Below, piece by piece: positions 1-4,830 of a stretch of 7,752 nucleotides of DNA. Position numbers and translations under genes: made by a program. The first letter of the stretch is position 1. Every line of letters starts with the position of its first letter. Where the stretch lies: the NCBI GenBank assembly GCA_944386395.1, contig CALXAZ010000165.1:1-7752 (forward strand), written 5' to 3'. The notes under the pieces are model-generated. The model was not told where the DNA came from, did no database searches, and was given only the letters and a program-made list of their open reading frames with translations. Source of the DNA: an uncultured Clostridia bacterium (lineage in GTDB: Bacteria > Bacillota > Clostridia > Oscillospirales > JAAYOS01).

Positions 1-61
1 GGATATGCCTGCATTCGAGCTGGATAGGCTGTGGGCGAAGGCAAAACAGAATGGGTTTTAA
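1..61 (+). CDS. mazG: C-terminal end of MazG-type nucleoside triphosphate pyrophosphohydrolase (partial)
   Basis: Only the last 19 codons are present, read in the frame starting at base 2 and ending with TAA at 59-61. The visible tail contains ELDRLWAKAK, which resembles the helix closing many MazG proteins (a pattern like 'MDELWEEAK'). MazG hydrolyses nucleoside triphosphates to monophosphates and pyrophosphate and is thought to clean up abnormal nucleotides. The call rests on this short tail and on position: in Clostridia mazG commonly lies directly before an HU gene and rqcP (yabO). HU starts 39 bases after this stop. The catalytic part lies outside the window, so family membership is an inference. 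Confidence 0.6.
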   Translation, partial: DMPAFELDRLWAKAKQNGF

Positions 62-86
62 AATCAACAGGGAAATTTCCCATACT

Positions 87-94
87 AAAGGAGG
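87..94 (+). promoter_or_regulatory. Strong ribosome binding site for HU
   Basis: AAAGGAGG lies six bases before the ATG at 101. It is close to a full match to the anti-Shine-Dalgarno end of 16S rRNA, as expected for an abundant protein such as HU, and it fixes the start codon. Confidence 0.8.
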
Positions 95-100
95 AAAATA

Positions 101-376
101 ATGAACAAGACGGAACTTATAAATGCAGTTGCAGAAAAGGCAGAGCTTTCTAAAAAGGATGCAGAAAAGGCGGTAAATTCGTTTGTTGAGGTTATTGGCG
201 AGGCGCTTGCAGACGGTAATAAGGTGCAGATGATAGGCTTTGGAACGTTTGAGGTTAAGGAGCGCCCGGAGCGCACTGGACGTAATCCGAGGACAAAGGA
301 AGCCATTACTATTGCTGCTTCGAGGACCCCTGTATTCAAGGCAGGAAAGGCCCTGAAGGATACAGTTGCAAAGTAA
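101..376 (+). CDS. hup: HU family DNA-binding protein
   Basis: This 91-residue protein has the usual length and layout of bacterial HU. An N-terminal helical dimerisation part (about 1-45) is followed by the family signature GFGTFEVKERPERTGRNP (46-63), and a C-terminal helix with AGKALKD (81-87). Pro63, at the tip of the DNA-binding arm within RNP, is the residue that in known HU structures intercalates between base pairs and bends DNA. HU acts as a homodimer that coats and bends the nucleoid without strict sequence preference. The start is fixed by the strong AAAGGAGG site. It lies between mazG and rqcP, a common clostridial order. A hairpin follows at 400-424 and may define the 3' end of its message. 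The family call is safe. The symbol is generic because the HU paralogue cannot be told from sequence alone. Confidence 0.97.
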   Translation: MNKTELINAVAEKAELSKKDAEKAVNSFVEVIGEALADGNKVQMIGFGTFEVKERPERTGRNPRTKEAITIAASRTPVFKAGKALKDTVAK

Positions 377-399
377 TGTAGAACCAAACATAACGAGTT

Positions 400-424
400 T
401 GCGCCGGGAAAATATCCCGGCGCA
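400..424 (+). terminator. GC-rich hairpin after HU, possible weak terminator or mRNA 3' stabiliser
   Basis: TGCGCCGGGA (400-409) pairs perfectly with TCCCGGCGCA (415-424) around a five-base loop, AAATA. It starts 24 bases after the HU stop codon. The bases that follow (TGTTGTAGC) are only partly T-rich, so termination would be incomplete. It may set HU expression apart from the genes downstream, or protect the HU message from 3' exonucleases. Confidence 0.55.
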
Positions 425-426
425 TG

Positions 427-456
427 TTGTAGCTGGACGATATCAGGGAAGATAAT
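427..456 (+). promoter_or_regulatory. Candidate sigma-A-type promoter before rqcP
   Basis: TTGTAG (427-432) and GATAAT (451-456, five of six to TATAAT) are 18 bases apart, directly after the HU hairpin. The -35 box is weak (TTG only). The placement would let rqcP and the genes after it be transcribed independently of HU. Confidence 0.3.
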
Positions 457-480
457 AAAAAGCTGTTTTATTATGAGGAG
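452..480 (+). promoter_or_regulatory. AT hairpin abutting the rqcP ribosome binding site
   Basis: ATAATAAAA (452-460) pairs perfectly with TTTTATTAT (466-474) around AGCTG, and the Shine-Dalgarno GAGGAG (475-480) begins at the very next base. The stem is weak (all A-T) and could act as a temperature- or ribosome-sensitive standby structure. It also overlaps the candidate -10 box, so it may simply be AT-rich promoter DNA. Confidence 0.4.
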
Positions 481-485
481 AAAAA

Positions 486-728
486 ATGAGACTTGATAAA
501 TATTTGAAGGTTTCGCGGCTGATAAAGCGGCGAACGGTAGCAAATGAGGCGTGTGACGCGGGAAGGGTGCTAGTTAATGGAAAGGTTGCGCGTGCTTCCT
601 ACGATGTAAAAGAAGGTGACAGGATAGAAATACAGTTTGGGCAGCGCGTTACAAAGGTTGAAGTGATAGCTGTGGCAGAGCATGTTGCAAAGGCAGATGC
701 CCCGGCAATGTATATGGAGATAAAATGA
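486..728 (+). CDS. rqcP: RqcP (YabO), S4-domain ribosome quality control factor
   Basis: The 80-residue protein opens with MRLDKYLKVSRLIKRRT and has the S4 RNA-binding layout: basic helices over about 1-25, then RVLVNGKVA (27-35) and DVKEGDRIEI (40-49). It closely matches Bacillus subtilis YabO from memory (MRLDKFLKVSRLIKRRT), including a final 'MY' near the C-terminus. RqcP binds stalled large ribosomal subunits together with RqcH and tRNA-Ala and helps add C-terminal alanine tails that mark stalled nascent chains for degradation. The start is fixed by GAGGAG five bases upstream. It has its usual place before yabP. Older annotation calls it simply an RNA-binding S4 domain or Hsp15-like protein. 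Confidence 0.95.
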   Translation: MRLDKYLKVSRLIKRRTVANEACDAGRVLVNGKVARASYDVKEGDRIEIQFGQRVTKVEVIAVAEHVAKADAPAMYMEIK

Positions 729-775
729 AGATAGGGTAATACGGAATAAACTTATCTCTTTTAGAATATAGATTA

Positions 776-797
776 ACAGGCAAGTCCCTGTGCCTGT
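776..797 (+). other. Small hairpin between rqcP and yabP
   Basis: ACAGGCA (776-782) pairs with TGCCTGT (791-797) around an eight-base loop. No T-tract follows, so it is not a terminator as it stands. It could help separate rqcP from the sporulation genes yabP and yabQ, which need a different expression time. Confidence 0.35.
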
Positions 798-830
798 CAG
801 TGAGGATATTTTTGAAAGGAGATAAAGTTT

Positions 831-1109
831 ATGCCATATGACATTAAAAAGACAGATATGCCCCACAATGTTATACTTGAGGGAAGAGAGAGGCTGAGCA
901 TATCAGGAGTTGAGGATGTGGAGAGCTTTGATGAGGAGAGCATAGTTGCGTATACATCAGCGGGAACACTGATAATACGCGGCAATGGGCTGCATATAGA
1001 AAAGCTGAGCCTTGATCTGGGGGAGTTAACAGTAGATGGATATGTGGATTCGCTCGGGTATGAGAGCGAGGAGCGCAAGGTAGGGCTCTGGCAGAGGCTG
1101 TTTAAATAG
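831..1109 (+). CDS. yabP: Sporulation protein YabP
   Basis: The 92-residue soluble protein contains the family pattern near the N-terminus: PHNVILEGRERLSISGVED (11-29) followed by VESFD (30-34). Then comes a run of short beta-prone segments including GTLIIRG (45-51) and LDLGELTVDGYVDSLGY (61-77), and a basic C-terminal WQRLFK (87-92). The length and the 'HN-I-L-GR--L-I-GV--V-SFD' pattern are typical of YabP. In B. subtilis yabP and yabQ are sporulation genes of the mother-cell sigma-E regulon. The biochemical role of YabP is not known. AAAGGAG (815-821) sits nine bases before the ATG. YabQ follows after two bases, so the two are translated together. I could not find a convincing sigma-E promoter in front of it. 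Confidence 0.93.
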   Translation: MPYDIKKTDMPHNVILEGRERLSISGVEDVESFDEESIVAYTSAGTLIIRGNGLHIEKLSLDLGELTVDGYVDSLGYESEERKVGLWQRLFK

Positions 1110-1111
1110 GT

Positions 1112-1840
1112 ATGGAGTTTACTGTGGCGCGCCAGACGACAGAATTCCTGCTTGCTGCTGCGGTGGGGGGCGGTCTTGGGTTTCTATATGACGTATGCCG
1201 GCTTGTGCGGGGAAGGATGAGGCTAAAGGCTGTTACCAATCTGATGGAAGGTCTATTTTTGGTTGTGGCAGCGCTGGCTGTTATTGGATTTACGATGGTG
1301 GTGCTCGGCGGTGAGGCAAGGATCTTTGCATTTATGGGCGGGATACTTGGGGGTATAATGTACTTTTTGACCCTCAGCAGGATAGTTTTGAGGGTTGGTT
1401 TTGCTGTTATAGATGCGATATTGCGCGTCCTGCTGGTAATATTTAGCCCTTTTATTGCTGCTGGGCGGCATATTGCTGTTATTTATGCTGAAAAAAGAGA
1501 AAAAAGAAAAAAATGCTTTCCAAAATCACAAAAAAGGTGTATTATAAGGAAAATACTAAAAGGGAATGGAGACAAAAGGAGATACCACGGTGAAAACAAA
1601 GAAAGCGAGGTTCGTGCTGAGGCTGGCAGTGATAGCTCTAGCAGTGTATGCGGTGATAAATATCCTGAAGCTGCAAATAGAGATAGGTCGAGCGCAGGAG
1701 GACATAGCAGCCCTGGAGCAGGAAATAAACCGGCAACAGGCAGAGAACGCACTGCTCGAGGAAAAGATCCAGAGCGGGATGAACGAGGACGCAATAAAAG
1801 ACGCCGCCCGTTCCGAGCTGGGCATGGTAGAACCTGGTGA
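1112..1840 (+). CDS. yabQ: Spore cortex biosynthesis protein YabQ, probably frame-disrupted near codon 127-134
   Basis: Residues 1-126 are a normal YabQ, an integral membrane protein needed for spore cortex formation in B. subtilis. It has four hydrophobic segments (about 11-26, 45-66, 70-88 and 95-118), with the family motif GGGLGFLYDVCRLVRG (19-34) after the first. The start lies two bases after yabP. As written, the frame continues to 1840, but its last 80 or so residues are Arg/Gly/Ser-rich, have no family resemblance, and overlap divIC by 251 bases. Reading the third frame after three A-runs (1491-1513) gives instead a short basic tail, beginning MLSKITKKVYYK, that stops with TGA at 1591-1593 and overlaps the divIC GTG. 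One extra A anywhere in 1491-1513 restores this 160-residue protein. The biologically correct end is therefore probably 1593. Whether the cause is a sequencing miscount, a true mutation or slippage cannot be decided here. Confidence 0.8.
   Translation: MEFTVARQTTEFLLAAAVGGGLGFLYDVCRLVRGRMRLKAVTNLMEGLFLVVAALAVIGFTMVVLGGEARIFAFMGGILGGIMYFLTLSRIVLRVGFAVIDAILRVLLVIFSPFIAAGRHIAVIYAEKREKRKKCFPKSQKRCIIRKILKGNGDKRRYHGENKESEVRAEAGSDSSSSVCGDKYPEAANRDRSSAGGHSSPGAGNKPATGRERTARGKDPERDERGRNKRRRPFRAGHGRTW
1491..1513 (+). repeat. Three consecutive A-runs (A6, A6, A7) at the yabQ frame break
   Basis: A6 (1491-1496), A6 (1500-1505) and A7 (1507-1513) are separated only by GAG and G. The last run makes A-AAA-AAA in the yabQ frame, a sequence on which ribosomes can slip back by one base. 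Homopolymers like this are also prone to polymerase slippage and to length errors in sequencing. Confidence 0.9.
1492..1593 (+). other. yabQ: Alternative (-1) frame encoding the likely true C-terminus of YabQ
   Basis: This frame is open from 1492 to the TGA at 1591-1593. It gives a Lys/Arg-rich, YabQ-like tail with KITKKVYYK and ends in QKEIPR. Its stop overlaps the GTG start of divIC (GTGA, 1590-1593), the typical junction of translationally coupled genes. That coincidence is the main reason to believe it. Confidence 0.65.
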
Positions 1841-1868
1841 AGAAGTTTTTGTGGATGTTTCTGATTGA
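1590..1868 (+). CDS. divIC: Septum formation initiator, DivIC/FtsB family
   Basis: The 92-residue bitopic membrane protein has a short basic N-terminus (KTKKAR), one transmembrane helix (about 8-27), a coiled coil (about 30-62, LEQEINRQQAENALLEEKI) and the C-terminal family motif ARSELGMVEPGEEVFV (73-88). DivIC/FtsB proteins form a complex with FtsL and DivIB/FtsQ that links the Z-ring to septal peptidoglycan synthesis. I chose the GTG at 1590 because AAAGGAG (1575-1581) sits eight bases before it. The in-frame ATG at 1566 would give 100 residues but lacks a well-spaced ribosome binding site. The start overlaps the stop of the restored yabQ frame. Position between yabQ and yabR supports divIC over other coiled-coil division proteins. 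Confidence 0.92.
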   Translation: MKTKKARFVLRLAVIALAVYAVINILKLQIEIGRAQEDIAALEQEINRQQAENALLEEKIQSGMNEDAIKDAARSELGMVEPGEEVFVDVSD

Positions 1869-1894
1869 GCCGCAGAAGGTGAGAGTTCTGCGGC
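1869..1894 (+). other. Hairpin directly after divIC
   Basis: GCCGCAGAA (1869-1877) pairs perfectly with TTCTGCGGC (1886-1894) around an eight-base loop, starting at the first base after the divIC stop. The nearest T-rich bases are too far away (GGGGTTTTG, 1908-1917), so this is more likely a transcript-stability element or a weak attenuator than a full terminator. Confidence 0.5.
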
Positions 1895-1948
1895 AGGCCG
1901 GACTCTGTGGGGTTTTGTAAAGTTTTTTGGGAGGATTTTTTATAATTT

Positions 1949-2410
1949 ATGGAGCTTGCAGTAGGGAGCATTTTGGAAGGTAAAGTTACTGGAATAACCA
2001 AATTCGGGGCTTTTGTGTCACTTCCTGAGGGGAAAACAGGTCTTGTACATATTTCAGAGATTGCCCATTCGTATGTAAATGACATAAATGAGCATCTGAA
2101 AACCGGTCAGGATGTCAAGGTGAAGGTGATAGCCATAGACGAGTCTGGCAGGATAAACCTGTCGATAAAAAAGGCTCTGCCGCCTCCGGAACAGGATAGG
2201 ACGCAGAGGCAGCCGCGCGATAACCGCCAGAGCGGTGAGGGAAAGAGTCAGGACAGAAAGTTTTCATCTCCGCCACCTCAGCCACGCGCACCTCTTACTG
2301 CGGAGGAAAATTTCGAAGAGAGGCTGACAAGGTTTATGCAGGAGTCGAAGAGCAACATGGCAAGCTCCAAGCTATATAGTGAAAAGAGAAACAGGAGACG
2401 TGCAAGATAG
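1949..2410 (+). CDS. yabR: S1-domain RNA-binding protein YabR
   Basis: The 153-residue protein has one S1 (OB-fold) RNA-binding domain (about 1-75), with GKVTGITKFGAFVSL (11-25), GLVHISEIAHSYV (31-43) and GRINLSIKKA (67-76). A Pro/Gln/Arg-rich linker follows (77-115), then a conserved-looking tail, EENFEERLTRFMQESK (119-134), ending in a very basic stretch (146-153). This matches B. subtilis YabR in length, domain order and genome position after divIC. S1 domains bind single-stranded RNA. The specific target of YabR is not established. GGGAGG (1929-1934) lies 14 bases before the ATG, longer than usual, so initiation may be modest. No other in-frame start is better placed. The gene is followed by a strong terminator that closes the mazG-yabR block. 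Confidence 0.93.
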   Translation: MELAVGSILEGKVTGITKFGAFVSLPEGKTGLVHISEIAHSYVNDINEHLKTGQDVKVKVIAIDESGRINLSIKKALPPPEQDRTQRQPRDNRQSGEGKSQDRKFSSPPPQPRAPLTAEENFEERLTRFMQESKSNMASSKLYSEKRNRRRAR

Positions 2411-2420
2411 CGGAGATCTG

Positions 2421-2447
2421 CGCGCAGACTTTGGTCTGCGCGTTTTT
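2421..2447 (+). terminator. Intrinsic terminator after yabR
   Basis: CGCGCAGAC (2421-2429) pairs perfectly with GTCTGCGCG (2434-2442) around TTTG and is followed at once by TTTTTATT. It begins 10 bases after the yabR stop and ends the first operon. Confidence 0.93.
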
Positions 2448-2451
2448 ATTA

Positions 2452-2479
2452 TTGTATTTTTCTGTTGTAGCCGTATAAT
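2452..2479 (+). promoter_or_regulatory. Candidate promoter for the structured leader of trxB
   Basis: A perfect TATAAT (2474-2479) lies 16 bases after TTGTAT (2452-2457), immediately behind the yabR terminator. The -35 box is weak. Transcription would begin near 2485-2488 and run into the hairpin cluster and then trxB. No better + strand promoter is visible closer to trxB. Confidence 0.4.
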
Positions 2480-2485
2480 AATAGG

Positions 2486-2630
2486 TAGAGACCCGCAACG
2501 AAAGTGGACAAAAAAAGAGCGCCCGCAAGGGGCGCTGCATCCCAGAAGGGGATGCGAGGAAATGGGTTGTGGGATAAAGATATGAACTGTATACGCCTGC
2601 TTTTTGCCGGTATTTCGCCGGTAAAAGGCA
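2486..2630 (+). ncRNA. Candidate structured leader RNA upstream of trxB (unknown class)
   Basis: This gene-free stretch can fold into a compact multi-branch RNA. CCCGCAAC (2492-2499) pairs with GTTGTGGG (2566-2573, one G-U). The enclosed part holds two back-to-back perfect seven-base-pair hairpins with five-base loops: AGCGCCC/GGGCGCT (2518-2524 with 2530-2536) and GCATCCC/GGGATGC (2537-2543 with 2549-2555). A 13-base-pair hairpin follows (2598-2610 with 2618-2630, two G-U pairs). All three imperfect pairs are G-U on this strand and would be A-C mismatches on the other, which favours + strand RNA. I do not recognise a known riboswitch class. The function, if any, is unknown; control of trxB is a guess from position. 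Confidence 0.4.
2510..2536 (-). terminator. Terminator-like hairpin with U7 tail on the minus strand
   Basis: The GC-rich seven-base-pair stem with loop CTTGC, then C and seven Ts, fits an intrinsic terminator on the minus strand. On the + strand the same bases are an A-run before the stem and would not terminate. Confidence 0.55.
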
Positions 2631-2656
2631 TTTGCAGAACATATTGGATAAGCTGT
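2510..2656 (-). ncRNA. Candidate minus-strand small RNA ending in a U7 terminator
   Basis: Read on the minus strand, the hairpin AGCGCCC/GGGCGCT (2536 down to 2518) is followed, after one C, by seven Ts (2516-2510), the form of an intrinsic terminator. About 130 bases upstream is a candidate extended -10 promoter (2690-2663). Together they would give an RNA of about 147 bases with C-rich unpaired stretches, including CCCATTTCCTCGC (2565-2553), which is complementary to a Shine-Dalgarno-like GAGGAAA. No minus-strand gene lies nearby that would need the terminator. It could also be a leftover from a rearranged gene. Nothing here proves transcription. Confidence 0.35.
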
Positions 2657-2662
2657 GATTAG

Positions 2663-2690
2663 ATAATAGCACACTAAGAATAGATTGTAA
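2663..2690 (-). promoter_or_regulatory. Candidate extended -10 promoter on the minus strand
   Basis: On the minus strand, TTACAA (2690-2685) is followed by 16 bases and then TATTAT (2668-2663). TGC comes directly before the -10 box, giving an extended -10. The predicted start is near 2656, reading away from trxB towards the U7 terminator at 2510. Confidence 0.35.
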
Positions 2691-2725
2691 ATAGCGAAAA
2701 ATGTAACTTTTTAGGAGGTTTTGAC

Positions 2726-3634
2726 ATGTACGACCTTATTATAATTGGAGGAGGTCCGGCGGGGCTGACGGCGGGTATATATGCTGTGAGGGCAGGGCTG
2801 AAAACGCTTATATTGGAAAAGCTTGCTGCTGGAGGGCAGATGGCTCTGAGCTATGAGATAGAAAATTACCCGGGGTTTGAAAAGATTACCGGGGCAGAGC
2901 TTGCAGAGAAGATGCGCGCTCATGCGGTCGTGCTTGGTGCAGAGTTCCGCTCGGGAAGCGTGAAAGCGTTGCACAATGAAAATGGCATATGGAATGTGGA
3001 CGCCGGTAGGAAAAATTATGAGGCAAAAGCGATAATCGCTGCCACAGGCGGTGTGCGCAGGAAGCTGGAGGTTCCGGGTGAGGAAGAGCTTGCCGGAATG
3101 GGCGTGAGCTACTGCGCTACATGCGACGGCGGTTTTTTCAAGGACAAGACAGTGGCAGTTGTAGGCGGTGGAAACACTGCTTTTGAGGATGCTGTGTATC
3201 TCTCTGGAATATGTAGAAAGGTCTATCTTATCCACAGGCGCGAGGGTTTCAGGGCAGAGAAGAGGCTTGTTGAGCAGCTTGACGCCAGGGAGAATGTGGA
3301 GAAGGTCCTAAATACCGTGGTAGAGGCGATAGAAGGCTCTGGCGCGGTGGAAAGGCTGAAGATAAAAAACAAGGTGACAGGGGAAAGCTCTGAGCTGCCT
3401 GTCGACGGGGTGTTTGCGGCAGCGGGCGTCATACCGGAGACAGAGTGGCTGAAGGGCATATTGTCTCTCGACCAGAATGGATATGTTATCGCGGGAGAGG
3501 ATTGTAAAACGGAGGTTGAAGGTCTTTTTGTAGCCGGGGACCTCAGGAAAAAGCCGATATATCAGATAATAACGGCAGCGGCCGACGGAGCGACGGCTGC
3601 TACAGCTGCAATACAGTTTATACAGGGAGCTTAA
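2726..3634 (+). CDS. trxB: Thioredoxin reductase (NADPH-dependent flavoprotein)
   Basis: This 302-residue enzyme transfers electrons from NADPH through FAD and a redox-active disulphide to thioredoxin in the cytoplasm. The FAD-binding motif GGGPAGL is at 8-14. The catalytic pair is Cys130 and Cys133 in CATCDG. The second nucleotide-binding loop is GGGNTA (147-152), followed by the NADPH 2'-phosphate-binding motif HRREGFRA (170-177). The C-terminal FAD motif is GLFVAGDLRKKPIYQ (266-280). The HRRxxFR motif argues for a true NADPH enzyme rather than the ferredoxin-dependent flavin reductases found in some clostridia. AGGAGG (2713-2718) is seven bases before the ATG. It heads a tight unit with the amidohydrolase and fumarase genes. 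No thioredoxin gene is adjacent. A related flavoprotein disulphide reductase is possible but less likely. Confidence 0.95.
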   Translation: MYDLIIIGGGPAGLTAGIYAVRAGLKTLILEKLAAGGQMALSYEIENYPGFEKITGAELAEKMRAHAVVLGAEFRSGSVKALHNENGIWNVDAGRKNYEAKAIIAATGGVRRKLEVPGEEELAGMGVSYCATCDGGFFKDKTVAVVGGGNTAFEDAVYLSGICRKVYLIHRREGFRAEKRLVEQLDARENVEKVLNTVVEAIEGSGAVERLKIKNKVTGESSELPVDGVFAAAGVIPETEWLKGILSLDQNGYVIAGEDCKTEVEGLFVAGDLRKKPIYQIITAAADGATAATAAIQFIQGA

Positions 3635-3664
3635 AAAATTTATATAATGAAAGGGCGGACAAAA

Positions 3665-4798
3665 ATGCTTATCAAAAATGCGTTTATCAGGACAGCGGCG
3701 GGAGACCCCATTGAAAACGGGTGGATACTTTCGGAAAACGGAATAATTACAGAAATAGGCAGCGGAGAACCTCCGGTATATGCTGGGGAGGTATACGATG
3801 CCGAGGGAGGAGTGCTCACCCCGGGATTTATAGATGCACATACCCATCTGGGGATGTCGGAGGAGGCAATGGGCTTTGAAGGGAACGATTCAAACGAAGC
3901 GACAAACCCTGTAACCCCGCACCTCCGTGCGATAGATGCGATAAACCCGAATGACGGGGGATTTGACGAAGCGCTGAGCTATGGCGTGACAACGGTTGTT
4001 ACCGGACCGGGCAGTGCAAACCCAATAGGAGGTATCTTTGCTGCGATACACACGGTGGGGCGCAGAGTAGACGACATGATAGTGAAGGATGGGGCCTGCA
4101 TGAAATTTGCCCTTGGAGAAAATCCAAAGCGGGCATATAGCAGCAAGGGCACGATGCCATCCACACGTATGGGTACGGCGGCAGTTATACGCGAGAACCT
4201 GATAAAGGCGAACGAGTATGCTAAAAAGCGAGCAACAAACCCTGATACCCCGTTTGACATGAAGCTGGAAGCCTTGGTAGACGTGGTGCAGGGAAAGATG
4301 CCTGCGCATTTCCACGCACACAGGGAGGATGACATTTTTACAGCGATAAGGATTGCGAAGGAATTTTCCCTTGACTACGTAATAGTTCATTGCAGCGCCG
4401 GTCATAACATCGCAGATATCCTTGCCGAAGAAGGCGTCCGCGCCATAACGGGACCGATACTCGGCAATCGAACAAAAATCGAGACAAAGGACCGCACGAT
4501 AGCTGGTCCGGGGATAATGTCTAAGGCTGGGATGGAAGTTGCAATATGCACCGATCATCCAGTCATCCCGCAGAAGTTTCTTGCTCTTTCCGCGGCATAT
4601 GCGAGGAAATATGGTCTGCCTGATGAGGATGCGCTGAGAGCTATCACTATAAATGCGGCAAAAATGGTGCATATAGACGATAAGGTTGGCAGTATTGAAA
4701 AGGGAAAGCTCTGCGATGTCTGCGTGTTTGACGGATGCCCGTTTGAGGTAGACAGCTCTGTGAAAGCTGTGTTCATAGAGGGCAGACGGGTAAAATAA
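3665..4798 (+). CDS. Metal-dependent amidohydrolase (COG1228 / imidazolonepropionase-like), substrate unknown
   Basis: The protein of 377 residues belongs to the amidohydrolase superfamily. It has a small N-terminal beta domain (1-50), a TIM-barrel core, and a C-terminal return to the beta domain with the usual GSIEKGKLCDVCVFDG (342-357). Likely metal ligands are His59 and His61 (DAHTHLG), His217/His219 (HFHAHRED), His242 (VHCSAGH) and Asp297 (CTDHPVIP). Such enzymes hydrolyse C-N bonds of cyclic or linear amides. The substrate cannot be told: imidazolonepropionase itself is unlikely because no other histidine-degradation gene is present. I prefer the ATG at 3665, with AAAGGG nine bases upstream, over the in-frame ATG at 3647, which lacks a ribosome binding site. 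It lies 30 bases after trxB and 32 before fumA, so the three are probably one transcript. Confidence 0.9.
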   Translation: MLIKNAFIRTAAGDPIENGWILSENGIITEIGSGEPPVYAGEVYDAEGGVLTPGFIDAHTHLGMSEEAMGFEGNDSNEATNPVTPHLRAIDAINPNDGGFDEALSYGVTTVVTGPGSANPIGGIFAAIHTVGRRVDDMIVKDGACMKFALGENPKRAYSSKGTMPSTRMGTAAVIRENLIKANEYAKKRATNPDTPFDMKLEALVDVVQGKMPAHFHAHREDDIFTAIRIAKEFSLDYVIVHCSAGHNIADILAEEGVRAITGPILGNRTKIETKDRTIAGPGIMSKAGMEVAICTDHPVIPQKFLALSAAYARKYGLPDEDALRAITINAAKMVHIDDKVGSIEKGKLCDVCVFDGCPFEVDSSVKAVFIEGRRVK

Positions 4799-4800
4799 TT

Positions 4801-4830
4801 TGAAAGGGGCAGCGCTGAGGCGCGAAAGTT
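4801..4830 (+). promoter_or_regulatory. Unusual ribosome binding region of fumA with an intervening small hairpin
   Basis: AAAGGGG (4803-4809) would be a good Shine-Dalgarno but lies 21 bases before the ATG. Between them, GCGC (4812-4815) can pair with GCGC (4820-4823) around TGAG, which would bring the site closer to the start. A weaker site, GAGG (4817-4820), lies inside this hairpin at a normal distance. There is no upstream in-frame start, because TGA (4816-4818) closes the frame. Confidence 0.35.

Noticed and set aside
729..830. Sigma-E promoter before yabP
   Set aside because: Expected from B. subtilis, but I found no pair of boxes close to the sigma-E consensus at the right spacing.
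1594..1840. The Arg/Gly/Ser-rich tail of the yabQ frame as a real extra domain
   Set aside because: It lies wholly within divIC, which has clear family motifs in another frame, and the composition is typical of an out-of-frame reading of a GC-rich gene.
1941..1946. Perfect TATAAT just before the yabR start codon
   Set aside because: Transcription from it would start inside yabR, after the ATG, and no good -35 box is present; it is part of the AT-rich spacer after the ribosome site.
2379..2585. 68-codon + strand open frame across the end of yabR and the terminator
   Set aside because: It reads through the yabR terminator hairpin, has no ribosome binding site and resembles no family.
2486..2640. 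Known riboswitch, SRP RNA, 6S RNA or RNase P RNA
   Set aside because: None of the conserved cores I know for these RNAs is present, for example the GGAA-capped SRP helix or mini-ykkC ACGR loops.
2334..2674. Several minus-strand open frames of 60-112 codons in the yabR-trxB gap
   Set aside because: They run through the hairpins and into yabR, lack ribosome binding sites and have no recognisable protein features.
3890..4672. 260-codon minus-strand open frame opposite the amidohydrolase gene
   Set aside because: It is antisense to a gene with clear catalytic motifs, has a Cys/His/Tyr/Arg-heavy composition typical of reverse-strand shadows, and no family resemblance.
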